Source: Dermacentor variabilis
Taxonomy: Eukaryota > Arthropoda > Arachnida > Ixodida > Ixodidae
Length of the DNA: 64,000 nucleotides
NCBI RefSeq assembly: GCF_050947875.1
Contig: NC_134577.1
Location: 72,171,139 to 72,235,138 of the forward strand
Reading direction: 5' to 3'
Below the pieces are notes generated by a model. That model saw only the letters and a list, made by a program, of their open reading frames with translations, did no database searches and had not been told where the DNA came from. Both the position numbers and the translations under genes were made by a program. This document shows positions 10,341 to 21,799 of this stretch, piece by piece (the stretch's first letter is position 1; each line of letters opens with the position of its first letter).

Positions 10341-13170
10341 ATACTAATATGCAGGCAAGAGAACAAAGATCTAGTGAAGTGTCTCGATGATGATATAAAG
10401 CAGTTTGGAGAAGGTACCGATATTTTTCTGCTGGCTGACATGAATGGCCACATCGAGGGTCTGGATGGATACACAGATTGTAATGGGAAGTTGATGCTAG
10501 ACTTCAGTGAGCGACACAACCTTGTTATAGTAAATAGAGAAACTAAATGTGAGGGACAAATCACGTGGGAGTCCCGTAACAGACAAATGACCATTGACTA
10601 CTGCTTAATGTCTCAGGGGTTGTATAGCAAGCTCGCAATAATGGAAATAGACGAAGAGGGGAAGTACAGCCTCGTAAGTGATCATCAGCGTATTATTCTA
10701 CAGTTGGGAGCCCTGCTCAAACGAGAGATGCAGGGAAGTCAAAAAGAGTACGCAAAAAGAGTACACAAATAGCGCAAATAGCGGCCGGCATAGAGGAAGC
10801 AATAGGGAAGCAAAAATGGGAATATTATCGACAAAATAAACAACAAGTGCAGGTCCTCGTACAGGCTAAAATAAAGCAGTCCTCTGATCGTTGGCTGGCT
10901 AAAGTTCGCGATGCAACTAAAGGGGGTTCAAGACAATTCTTGAACCATATAAGCTGGCAGGGTAAAGCGAATCACGGAAACCAGGAACATATTGACGATG
11001 CCGAAGGAAATTTTTTAGAGGGAGCTGACGCTGTGAACTACATTGTTTCCCTTATAGTAGAGTCATTATAGGAAAGACGATAAGGTAATCGCCCCAAATG
11101 AGGGAGCAACACAGGATAGCATAATAGAAAACAGCTTAGAACTGACCAATCTTAACTGGAAAAAGGCGGAAGCAAATGTTCCAAAATGCAAGTCCGCGGT
11201 GATAGACGAAATTCCAATCAAGTTACTTAATGAACTTGGCCCAAGAAGCAAGGAAACGCTGATAAAAGCATTGGAGGCAGTCATAACAAATAAGCAAATT
11301 CCGCACAGCTGGAAAGAGACTAAAATGAATTTGATTTATAAAGGGAAAGGTGATAAGAACATAATATCTTTCCGACCAATCACGATAACATCAGTTATAT
11401 ATAGGTTGGCGATGCAGGCGGTGAAATTAAATATGCAGTCATGGCTAGAAAGTAATAGAATACTCGGAGAACTTCAGAACGGGTTCAGAAGTGGTAGGCG
11501 CTTAGATGATAGCCTGTTCGTGCTTGCCCAGTGCATAGAAATAGTTAAAACGGAAAATAAACCTCTGTATTAAGTCTTCCTGGACATAAGCAGTGCATAC
11601 GACAATGTGAACAGGGAACTCCTGTGGAACATGTTAAAAGCTGAAGGTATCGGTCATGACGTAATTAATTTTCTAGAGGAGATATATCGAGAAAATGATG
11701 TTGAAATAACATGGGAAGGAATTAGGAGTATGGCAACTGTCGAGGTACACAAATGATTAAGGCAAGGTTGTCCTCTATCACCGCTGCTGTTCATGCGTTA
11801 TATGATAAGCATGGAAAGAAGGTTACAACGAAGCAATCTAGGGTATAATCTGTCGTACAGATTAGGCGAAAAGGTTCTTGAGCAACGACTATAGGGTTTA
11901 ATGTATGCGGATGATATTGTACTGTTAGCAGATAACCAGGAAGATTTGCAAACTCTGGTTAATTACTGTGGAGACGAAGGAGACAGTTTAGGTTTCAGTT
12001 TTAGTGCAGCTAAGTCCGGTGGTATGTTTTTCAACGATACAACTGATCAGGAGCTTACAATACAAGGCCATGAAATACCCCGAGTGGCCGAATACAAATA
12101 TCTCGGGGTACGGATAAACAAAGGGCAGATGTACACGAAAAAGCACGAACAGTCTCTCATAGCAAAAGGGCGAAGGGATGTCGAGATAATAAAACATAGG
12201 GCACTGTGGGGGTACAACTGGTATGAGGTACTGAGAGGTATTTGGGAGTAATGGTGCCGGGGCTTACATTAGGGAAATCGGTCCTGTGTTTAAGGGCAGA
12301 GGTTCAGTCGAGACTAGAAGTAAATCAGAGAGCTGTGGGAAGGTTAGCACTAGGTGCCCACGGGAAAAGCACAAACGAAGCAGTACAGGGAGATATGGGC
12401 TGGGCATCGTTCGAAGCACGGGAAGCTCAGAGCAAAATCCTATACGAAAAACGTCTGAGGAAATTGGACGATAACAGGTGGGCAGATATGGTATTTAAAT
12501 ACCTATACAATAAGAGCGTTGACTCCCATGGCGGAAAAGAACTAAGAAGCTAACCAGTAAGTATGCCGGACACGAGGACGAAGAAAGACAGAGCATTAAA
12601 CGACAGGTTAAAAACGCGGAAGGTAAAAATTGGATAAATTCAATGGAAAAGAGGCATAGTGGGGAACTATATCGATACTGGAAACAGCAGATCAGGAAGG
12701 AAGTGTTTTATGATAACTCAAGAGGCAGTGTCCTACTCTTTGAAGCTAGATCAGGATGTCTTAGAACGCGGAGCTATAAAAAGAAATTTAACGAAGAAGA
12801 AGACGCATGTACTGTGTGTGGTAAATAGGTAGAAACAATGGAACACCTCATACTAGAATGTGATGGTATCAAGCCCGATGTCGATGCGGCCACAGTCACG
12901 CTTTCTGAGGCCCTAGAGTTTGGAGATTATAATAGTCATGTAAATAAATATGCGGTGGAAATTAGCAAAAGGCGATAGGAGGATTGGTGGCTAAAAAGAG
13001 AAGGGACATAAGGTTAAAAGGGTAGGAAGACGTATTTAAAGAAAATCGAGAATTTCAATAACACACAACACAGATAAAAATATGAAGGCAAAATAAAAAT
13101 CTGAGCATGGTGGCAACTGCCATCACCCTGTTTCAAAAGGGACGCTCCTACCTTCCATCCATCCACCCAT
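10341..13170 (+). mobile_element. APE-type LINE, 5'-truncated, clade unassigned
   Basis: The copy starts inside the endonuclease and runs through the RT domain and a C-terminal Cys/His knuckle to a 3' end with the box AAAAGGGACGCTCC and CATCCATCCACCC. I recognise this tail and the protein motifs as those of a LINE family abundant in ixodid tick genomes. The same tail type recurs immediately downstream at 13436-13494, which confirms that it is the real 3' end. The lack of RNase H between the RT and the knuckle separates it from the I-like copies in this window. Confidence 0.8.
10350..12985 (+). pseudogene. LINE ORF2 remnant (endonuclease, RT, Cys/His knuckle)
   Basis: The endonuclease part reads ADMNGHIEGLDGYTD (normally GDFN-like), MTIDYCLMS and SDHQRI. 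The RT region (11199-12251) contains DEIPIKLLNELG, SFRPITITS, NGFRSGRRLDDSLF, FLDISSAYDNVN, RQGCPLSPLLF, an intact catalytic box MYADDIVLLAD at 11901 and EYKYLGVRI. A further segment (12242-12553) has VNQRAVGRLALGAHG and GDMGWASFEAREAQ. The end holds CTVCGK and METMEHLILEC at about 12805-12860. In-frame stops occur near 11571, 11755 and 11891, with frameshifts near 11070, 12250 and 12830. The catalytic aspartates survive, but the frame is broken at least six times, so it is inactive. Confidence 0.8.
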
Positions 13171-13494
13171 CTGCCCAGCGGTCGATTTAGGCACCACTGG
13201 CCTCCTTGAAGCCCTTGGATTCAGCGAACGCAGGGGAATATGTAAACATGTCCGCAGTAAAGATTAGCAAGAGGCGATTGGAGGATTGGTGGAAGAAAAG
13301 TAGCGAAACGACAGAAAACGAAGATGTACAAAAGCAAGGTTCACAATAGGTGGTCAGAAAATTTGGTTGTGGGAGTTCATGTTGGTTTTTATCTCTATTT
13401 CTTTTTGGAGATTAGGCAGTGTAATAGCAAGAGCTTGGTGGCGCAACCCACCGCCCCGTTTCAAAGGGGACGCTCATAACATCCGTCCATCCAT
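13171..13494 (+). mobile_element. Second, 5'-truncated copy of the same LINE family
   Basis: The sequence repeats the last coding part of the previous element. Near 13195-13310 come an ALEALGFSE-like segment and ISKRRLEDWW, which match EALEFGDYNS and EISKRR of the first copy. The 3' box then reads GGTGGCGCAACCCACCG, GGGGACGCTC and CATCC repeats. The two copies have clearly diverged, so they are separate insertions and not a recent duplication. This copy begins where the CATC tail of the first ends. Confidence 0.75.
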
Positions 13495-13776
13495 TCATCC
13501 AGCCAGCCAAGCCAGCCAAGCCAAGCCAGCCAAGCCAGCCAAGCCAGGCAAGCCAGGCAAGCCAAGCCAGCCAAGCCAGCCAGGCCAGCCAGGCCAGCCA
13601 AGCCAGCCAAGCCAGCCAAGCCAGCCAAGCCAAGCCAAGCCAGCCAAGCCAAGGCAAGGCAAGTCCAGCACAGCCAAGCCCAGCCCAGCCAAGCCAAGCC
13701 CAGCCCAGCCAAGCCCAGCCAAGCCAAGCCAAGCCCAGCCCAGCCCAGCCAAGCCAAGCCCAGCCAAGCCAGCCAG
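13495..13776 (+). repeat. Pentanucleotide-based repeat (CCAAG/CCAGC)n at a LINE tail
   Basis: About 280 bp of AGCCA-type units vary between GCCAA, GCCAG and CCCAG. The block starts seamlessly from the CATCC tail of the second LINE copy. It gives long spurious open frames on both strands (Ala-Lys-Pro on the plus strand, Trp-Leu-Ala-Gly on the minus strand). Confidence 0.9.
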
Positions 13777-13779
13777 CCT

Positions 13780-14140
13780 TATGTTTTCCATTGGCAACGT
13801 TGGTGCACGACCAAAAAGCATGTAGAATGGCGAATATTCGGCGGTGTCCTGATGAGTTGTACGGAAACGTCAGATAGGGTATCGCAAGATGCCAGTCACG
13901 GTGGTCTAATGAACCATGCCTATAGCACGTCCGTGAAGGCGCGATTTAAGCGCTCTGTGATGCCGTTCAAGGGTGACAGGAAGCTCATCTTGTGCGGCGT
14001 TGAGCGGCAGCACGAGATTTCATCAATGACTCTGGGCAAAAAGGTCCGGCCGCAGTCCATGAGCAAATGGCGTGGGGCCACACGGTGCAATTTGACGTCG
14101 TGCAGGAGAAAGTGAACGGAGCTAGTAGCAGAGGTCTTGG
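13780..14140 (-). pseudogene. Gypsy-type LTR retrotransposon integrase fragment
   Basis: Read on the minus strand, the frame from about 14080 to 13925 contains MDCGRTFLPRVIDEI followed by SPLNGITERLNRAFTDVL. These match the second catalytic Asp region and the catalytic Glu region (NGxxERLNR) of Gypsy integrases. After a frameshift the sequence continues with EYSPFYMLFGRAPTLPMENI at 13855-13795, the conserved stretch after the integrase core. Only about 110 codons of the integrase remain, with at least two frameshifts. No LTR, protease or RT is seen nearby. Confidence 0.75.
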
Positions 14141-14146
14141 CAGAAT

Positions 14147-14171
14147 TAACTTGGCAGAACCTGCCAAGTTA
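14147..14171. repeat. Perfect 11-bp stem hairpin
   Basis: TAACTTGGCAG (14147-14157) and CTGCCAAGTTA (14161-14171) are exact reverse complements across a 3-base loop. It lies immediately beside the Gypsy fragment. No function can be assigned. Confidence 0.6.
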
Positions 14172-14439
14172 GTTTAGTGCGAAAAAACAATATAAAAGCA
14201 GTGATTTGTTCTACATGCCCAAGCTACCTGCTCATATAAGATGCCCACGCAAGAGCCACATATATGCTTTTACACCAAGCCATTTCACGGCTGGGTATCG
14301 GTAAAAATCGAAATAGATATTTTATTTTCATTTTCTTTTAAAGTGAACTGTTACTACCGTTGCCATTCTGGAGAGGTTATTCGTAGATATAGCGACCTTG
14401 TTATATGTTTAGCGGCTTATTTTAGAATATAGCAAATGG
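14172..14439. other. No recognisable feature
   Basis: Unassigned A/T-rich sequence between the hairpin and the first recognisable satellite A monomer. Confidence 0.4.
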
Positions 14440-17400
14440 TGGCGTTTAAGCTATAGGCTACTGTTTCTTTTTCCCATGACAAGTAATTTGCGCAGATTCA
14501 TTTAATAATAATGTGAGCAAACTGCCAATGCATATGCATGGGCAGTGTGAGATATGAATGCCGCGAATATCAGCTTTTTAGATAAATCAGTGAACAAGAG
14601 TGCACTGATGATTTTATTTGCTATAGACTTTTTTAGTGACAACAATTCTGAGCAAATTTATTTATCAGACCTGTAAGTTAGTCTTCGTATGCGTGCATTT
14701 CCAGTGGGAGGGATGTATGCGTGGAGTTTGAGCTTTTCATTGCCGTGGGCGGAGATGAGTGCACTCTGGAACTAGTGGGCTTATGTTTTATTCCGCGATA
14801 AGTAATTCGCACATATTCGCTGATCAGACAAGTAACTTAGTGTCAGTATACATCCGTTTGCTGGGGCAGTGATGTATAAGTCAAATCTGATGCTTTCAGA
14901 CAATTGAGTGAAAACGAATTGAAGTTCTAATGTACTATAGACCATGTTATTTTAGCGATAACTCATGTGCGGAAATTCATTTATAAGTACTGTCAGTCAG
15001 TGTCAGCGTACGTGAAATTCCCGTGGGAACGGTGTATGCGTGCAATTTGAGCTTTTCATTGGAGTGACTGAACATGAGTGCACTGGGATAGTAGTTAGCT
15101 TATGCTTTTATTTCGCGATAAGTAATTTGCACATATTCGCTTATCAGACATGTAACTTTGCGTAAGTATACTTCCATTTGCAGGGGTAGTGAGGTACGAC
15201 TCGAATCTGAGCTTTTCAGAAAAGTGAGTGAACATGCACTGAAGTTGTAAGGTACTCTAGGCTTATGTTTTTTAGCGATAAGCTAATTGAGCGAATTCGT
15301 TTATCAGTCCTGTAAGTAAATGTTGCTATGCGTGAATTTCTTGTGGGAGCAATGTATGCGTATAATTTAAGCTTTTCATCGCAGTGAGCGAAGATGAGTA
15401 CATTCAGAAATTAGTGGGCTTATGTTTTTTTTTCGGCGATAAGAAATTTGCACATATTCGCTTATCAGACAGATAACCTAGTGTCATTATATGTCCACTT
15501 GCAGGGCCAGTGATGTACGAGCCGAACTTGAGCTTTTCAGAGGAATGAGTGAACACGCATTGAGGTTCTAATGAAATATAGGCTACTCTTTTCTTTAGAG
15601 ATAGATAATTTGAGCAAATTCGATTCCCAGTCCTGTAAGATACTGGCAGTATCCGTGCATTTCCAGTAGGAGCGATGTATGCGTGGAATTTCAGCTTTTC
15701 AATGGAATGAGTGGACAGGCGAGCACTGAGGGACCATTATGCTTATGTTTTGCGCGATAATTTGAACAAATTCGCTTATCAGAAATGTAATTTAGTGACA
15801 GTGTTATTCAATTTTACAGGGGAAACGATATAGGAGTCTAATCTGAGGTTTTTCAGTTATGCGAGTGAACAGGCGCTGAGGTTCTAATGTAGCGTAGGCT
15901 AACGTTTTCTAGCGATAACCACTTTGAGCAAATTCGATTGTTGGTATTGCTAGTGCAAGTATAAGTGGACTTCCAGTGGGAGCGATGTATGCGTGGTATT
16001 TGAGCTTTTCATTGCAGTGAGTGAAGACGAGTGCATCCATGAACTAGTGGGCTTATGATTTTTTTACGCGATAAGTAATTTGCACATATTCGCTTATCAG
16101 ACAGGTAACTTAGTGTCAGTATAGTTCCATTTGCAGGGGAAGTTATGTAGGAGTCGAATCTCAGCTTTTAAGAGTGAGTGAACACGCATTGGAGGTGCTA
16201 ATGGGCTAATGGTCATGGTTTTAGCGATAACTGAAGTGCGCAAATTCGTTTATCAGCCGTGTAAATCAGTGCAGCATACGTGTATTTGCATTGGGAGCGA
16301 TGTAAGCTTGGAATTTGAGCTTTTCATTGGAGTTAGTGAACATGAGTGCACTGAGGTACCATTATGCTTACGTTTTTTTCCACGATAATTCGCACATATT
16401 CGCTTATCATAAATGTTATTTAGTGACAGTGTACGTCCATTTTACACGGAAAATGATATGGGAGTCTAATCTGAGTTTTTCATTTATGCGAGTGAAGAGG
16501 CGCTGATGTTCTATTGTAGTGTAGGCTAACATTTCTTTAGCGATAATCATTTTGAGGAAATTCGAATGTTGGTCTTGTTAGTGCAAGTATAAGTGGACTT
16601 CCAGTGGGAGCGCTGTATGCGTGGAAATTGAGCTTTTCATTGCAGTGGGTAAAGACCAGTGCACCCAGGAACTAGTGGGCTTATGTTTTTTTTACGTGAT
16701 AAGTAATTTGCACATATTCGCTTATCAGACAGGTAACTTAGTGTCAGTATAGTTCCCTTTGCAGGAAGAGTTATGTACGAGTCGAATCTGAGCTTTTAAG
16801 AGGAGTGAGTGAACACGCATTGAGGTCCTAATTTACTAATAGCCATGTTTTTAGCGGTAAGTGAAGTGCGCAAATTCGCTTATCAGTCGTGTAAGTCAGT
16901 GTAGCATAAGTGCATTTGCACTTGGAGCGATGTAGGCGTGGAATTTGCGCTTTTCATTGGAGTGAGTGAACATGAGTGAACTGTAGGACGTGTGTGCGTA
17001 TGTTTTCCTCCGCGATAAGTAAGTTGCGCATTATCGCTTACCGTACATGTAACTTGCTGAAAATATACGTCCGCGTGCAGGGGCAGTGGTGTATGAGTCG
17101 AATCTGAGCTTTTCAGAGGAGTGAGTGGACACGCATTGAGGTTCTAATTTACTATAGGCTTATGTGTTTTTAGCGATAACAAATTTGCGCAGATTCGTTT
17201 ATCAGTCCGGTAAGCAAGTTTCAGCATACGAGCATTTCTAGCGAGAGCGATGTATGCGTGGAATTTGAGATTTTCATTGGAGCAAGTGAACGTGAGTGTA
17301 TAAGGGCACTAGTGTTTTCTGCGATAGGCAATTTGCGCATAATCGCACATGAGACATGTAACTTAGTGTTCCTATACGCCCATTTGCAGGGGAAGGGATG

Positions 17401-17729
17401 GATGTGTCCAATCTGTGCTTTCCCGAGGTGTGAGTGAACACACTCTGAGGTTCTTATGTAGTATAGGCTTACATTTCTTTAGCGACAGGAAATTTGAGCA
17501 GATTCCTTTATCACTCCAGTAAGTTAGTGTCAGCATACGTGCAATGCCAGTGGGAGCAGTGTATGCGTGCAATTTGAGCTTTAGATTGGAGCGATTGAAC
17601 ATGAGTGCATTAGGGTTCCAGTAGGCTAATGCTTTTTCCCGGAGAAGTTATTCACAGTCATTTGCTTACGAGACGTGCAATTTTGTGTCAGTATAAGCCC
17701 ATTTGCAGGGGTAAAGATGTGTGATTCAC
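14440..17729. repeat. Satellite A: diverged 158-bp tandem repeat, left block
   Basis: About 21 monomers share the landmarks GCGATAAGTAATTTGCACAT, TTCGCTTATCAG, GTCAGTATACGTCCATTTGC and GAGCTTTTCA. A consensus written from them is 158 bp. Two monomer types alternate. Type A has GAGCTTTTCATTGGAG and GAACATGAGTGCAC; type B has GAGCTTTTCAGAGGAG and GAACACGCATTGAG. The A-type landmark recurs about every 308-323 bp, so the array is dimeric. The region 15939-16610 also shows a pattern recurring at about 627 bp. Monomers are clearly diverged from each other, which indicates an old array. GATAAG and CTTATC form a dyad in most monomers. No coding potential. Confidence 0.9.
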
Positions 17730-18351
17730 ACATAATGGCAACCTGCTGTTCATGATCTGAGAATGCCTGCCATACGCACTCCAGCCCATTCTTATACTTT
17801 TGATTATTTCAGTCTCATGATCCGGATCCGCGGTCACTCACTACCTGCCCTAAGTAGATGTATTCCCTTACCACTTCCAGTGCCTCGCTACCTATCGTAA
17901 ACTGCTGTTCTCTTCCGAGACTGTTAAATAATAATTTAGTTTTCTGCAGAATAATTTTTAGGCCCACCCTTCTGCTTTGTCTCTGCAGGTCAGTGCGCAT
18001 GCATTGCGATTGGTCCCCTGAGTTACTAAGCAATGTAATATCATCAGCGAATTGCAAGTTACTAAGGTATTCTCCATTAACTCTTATCCCCAGTTCTTCC
18101 CAATCCAGGTCTCTAAATACTTCCTGTAAACACGCTGTGAATAGCATGGGAGATATGGTATCTCCCTGCCTGACTCCTTTCTTTATTGGGATTTTGTTGC
18201 TTTTTTATGGAGGACTGCGGTGGCTGTGGAGCGGCTATAGATATCTTTGAGTATTTTTACATACGGCTCGTCTACACCCTGATTCCGTAATGCCTCCAAG
18301 ACTGCTGAGGTATCGACTGAATCAAACGCTTTCTCGCAATAAATGAAAGCT
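17730..18351 (-). pseudogene. RTE-clade LINE RT fragment inside satellite A
   Basis: On the minus strand, reading from 18345, the RT palm is recognised by YCEKAFDSVDTSAVLEAL and the fragment GDTIS. The intact-looking box LQFADDITLLS follows, then GLKIILQKTK and EYIYLGQVVS at about 17850. A remnant of the connection domain, IKSIRMGWSAYGRHSQIMNS, continues to about 17740. A frameshift lies near 18170. Both the endonuclease and the 3' end with its microsatellite tail are absent, so this is an internal fragment. That is unusual, because retrotransposed copies are normally complete at the 3' end. Satellite A resumes on both sides in different phase, and I see no target site duplication. Confidence 0.8.
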
Positions 18352-19105
18352 ATATATAAGGTTTTGTTCTATTCGGGATAAGTAATTTGCACATATTCGC
18401 TAATCCGACATATAACCTAGTGACAGTATACGTCCATTTGCTGGGGTAGTGATGTGTGAGTCGCATTTGAGCTTTATATAGGAGTGAGTGAACAGCCTCT
18501 GTGGTTCTAATGTACACTGACGTTCCAATGAGCTTGGCTGATGTTTTTTTTTGTCGTGATAAGTTTTTTGCACAAATTCTTTTATTAATCATATAAGTTT
18601 GTTTCTGTATACGTGCATATGCTCCGGGAGTTACTGATCCAAGAAATTAGAGCCTTTCAGACAAGTAAGTACGACTGCGAGTATCTTTCCACGGGCTATA
18701 ATTTTTTTTGCGCGATAATTAATTTGAGCAAATTCGTGTATTATTCATGTGAGGTACTGTCTGTATACGTGCATTTGCAGGGGGAGTGATGGATGTGCCG
18801 AGAAGCTTGTGACGTAATTGCGCGAGCACGACTGGGAGGAAGGTCTATGGAGCTAAAGGATGATGCTTTTGAGCTATAAGTAATTTGCGTAAATTCGTTT
18901 ATAAGTAATGTAAGTAAGTGTCTGTATATGTGCATTTCCCGCGGGAGTGATGGATGCGTCGAACTTGAGCTTTTTAGCGGATTGAGTGAGCACGACGTGG
19001 CTGAGGTTCGTGTGGGGTATATATTTTTTTCTTTTCACGATAACTAATTTTCATCAATGCGTTTATTAATCATCTATATTAGCGTCAGGATATGTGCATT
19101 TGTGA
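18352..19105. repeat. Satellite A, right block
   Basis: Nearly five further 158-bp-type monomers follow the RTE fragment, starting with GGGATAAGTAATTTGCACAT. They belong to a more diverged subset (GAGCACGACTGGG, GTGCATTTCCCGCGGGAG). The array fades out near 19105. The block shows the edge divergence typical of satellite ends. Confidence 0.85.
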
Positions 19106-21799
19106 CTCCGACGGCAAAATGCGTTTATAGAGTCTGTATAATCGCTATCGGTGTAAAAAAAAGACATGACCATATCTGAAAACAAGGTGGAGTTTGATAG
19201 TGTCCTGGTGGTGTCCCGTACTGTCGTATCATCATTTGTTTTCGCCTTGCTTCTCACATATGCCATCCATACTTTGTTTTCGTTCTTTCTTCGTAGCCGC
19301 GAACGGCTTGCACGAGGTGGACCTAGTCGTGTCGTGTATCCATCTGTCAGCCAGCGATGACGCCAGCGTTTCGCGCTTCGTCAGCAGGTCAAGCGTGGGA
19401 GGCAGCACCCGGGGGCAGCTATAGGAGCCAGAGCAGCGAGGTGAGCTGATCGAAGACCGGACTTTTCCTCTTAATCTTTCAAATGCCTTTCGTTCTGCAA
19501 GGATAACTACCTGTATAATTATTTAACGAGCTCTCTACTCCGGCAGCCCTGCCTTACGAAGTTGACTATGGTGTGCAAGGTCTCCTGTAAAGTCGATCGT
19601 ACATTATCGTTTTCTTTAGTCTCTTAAATGGGTTTTGTGCTTTCTTCACGCTTTCCCTAACTCTTTTTCTCGGCTAGACTGTTCTAATTCGCACTCAGCA
19701 ATGAGTCCCTAGCATGCGAATAAACTGCTTATGTGCTTCTATTGCTTCATTCGTGCTTTTAATAAACCTCACTTCGAAACGTGCAATATAGTCACAGAAA
19801 TTTGTTAATATAGGAATGTATTTGGATGTGAAGGCCGAATGATGAGAAAGGAAGTTCCTGATTAGAGAACTGTTCTGAAAGTATTCCACATTCGATTCGT
19901 TTCGCTTCTGACGCTATTCGATTCGTATTGGATTCACTTTTGAAAATATCTACTCAACACCCTAGTGAAAGTCGAATACAAGCAGAATAGTGAATGAGAA
20001 AGATGAAGGTGGGAGTTATGATCGCCCCCGAAAGATCGGAAGCACCCACCGTGCTCATTCAAAGGTTGTGCAAGGACTTTATGTGACCTAGTGCGCCGAT
20101 AGTTTTCAGTTGCACTCGTTTTCAGAGGCAGATATATTAACGGCGGGAAGCAATGTAGACGTAAGGTAGTAGTCGTAGAGGTTCTTGAAATACGGACAAC
20201 GGAATTCCGTGTAGGAAAAGTACGGAAGAGCTCACGTCTCTTGCTATGGTACACCAAGCGACTCATCCATATGACGGCTATTGGATTAGGGAAGACGGAA
20301 GATTGTGATGCAGACCCTGACGTTTCTTTATTTAGAAACCTGGCTAATTTCAAACTATGAAAACTGTTAGTGCCTATCTAAATAGTGATGGCTTCTAGTG
20401 TCACTGAACTACGCAGTTTGCATTTAGTACTAGTTGTAATACTGCACGCAATCTACATAGACGGTTCGCCTTGCATGTTCTGCGGGACAAGCATACAATT
20501 ACACCTTAAAAAAGTTTTCTAGCAGACAAACTTTACTTGTTAACAAAGAGTTTTATTGATATTGTGGGAAAACATTACATTTACACCAAGTCTGCTGCAT
20601 CGAAAGATTAAATGCTATGGCTGATAAGCCCAAAGTTCATAAGGCTACTTACAAACAGGCAGTACGTATGTGAACAAAAAGTACACTGCTTCCATTGGTG
20701 TATAAGAGAGTGTTTTTTTTTATTATGCGCTATCTTGTTTTCACCTCATGTAAGAGCGATCTTGTAAAACCATATTAGTGGCACCTTACTAATGTGGTCA
20801 AGTTAGAACTCGGGCAGAGAGGCAGTTTGTAAATGAGGGTCAGCGTTATATCTCTCCTCAAGCATATGAAGTTAGTCGAGTTTACCAATTCCGGTCGTTT
20901 GGGCTATGTTATGTAAAACATCACAATGGTACCTTACACTATCAATCAAACGTTCCTCTGATATGTGTGTTGCGTGAGCATTGTTATTGCGTTCTCTTCT
21001 TGCAAATATTCTGAAGGCAGTTAACCTGGAATAAATTCTTAGTTGTGATTTTTCTTCTTCCAAAAGCAAAAACCGATTGACATTGGTCCGTACCAGGAAG
21101 TCCTCTTTTCTTTCTGTCGTATTTTTGGCTGTATATACTAATGAAACAGGAGGTCCCGGCGTTCAATAGCTTTAGGCTCTTGTTTTTTGCGAACTGCTGG
21201 TTGCCCCAGCAGGAAAAAGCAATTTTTTTCTGCAACTGAACACGAATAGATAAACCATGCAGCTGGGTTTTATGCAACAAGGGCAGATCGATTCGCTAAC
21301 TGTCCATTGTTGGACATTCGGTGCTATGAATGGCATTTATTGAGACAACAAAGTATAATGGGGCATGCGGTATTTAAATTGCATTAATCTAGCCGCAGCC
21401 ATATATGGGTATGTGATGGATTGCATTGGTCAACCTTCTTTGCCTATTCGCAAACAAAGTCGCCAGCACATTACCGCATTCTCGCGATACCGGATATAGT
21501 GCAGACCGCAATCTACCTCCTATGATTATGGAGAAGGTCTCATAGGTGGGCGGGTGGGTGGACTGGGCCGATGACCATGCGACCCCTTGGGGTCCACTGT
21601 CGGACATAGTCGACGAAGAAGAAGCTGCCGTGGACGTCTATGCTAGAGATGGGCTGGTCTAGCAATGCCATATCCGCATTAAGAAGTGGAAAGTTATTGC
21701 GTGAACTTTCTAAACGTCACGGTGGTTGATAAGTGTGGTATGAGCAGCAGACATTATCAGTAGGCAATATTACGCCCAGACTGCAAAACGAACTCCTAA
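19106..21799. other. 2.7 kb without a recognisable feature
   Basis: The open frames here are short and lack recognisable motifs. The longest frame (minus strand, 19934-20353) is rich in Ser, Thr and Arg and resembles no family I know. Short frames at 19281-19424 (plus) and 21541-21660 (plus) look slightly protein-like but have no support. The stretch may contain old transposon debris. Confidence 0.4.

Noticed and set aside
13412..13825. Frames rich in Trp-Leu-Ala-Gly or Ala-Lys-Pro
   Set aside because: Produced by the pentanucleotide repeat; all three minus-strand frames are open.
14440..19105. Common origin of satellites A and B
   Set aside because: Both contain GCGATAA- or CGATAAA-like strings, but the consensus units cannot be aligned beyond short chance matches.
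19281..19424. Protein-like plus-strand frame (HEVDLVVSCIHLSASDD) followed by a GT donor-like site
   Set aside because: Short, ends in a stop before the donor, and no family is recognised.
21541..21660. Plus-strand frame reading WADDHATPWGPLSDIVDEEE
   Set aside because: Too short and without an upstream start or recognised domain.
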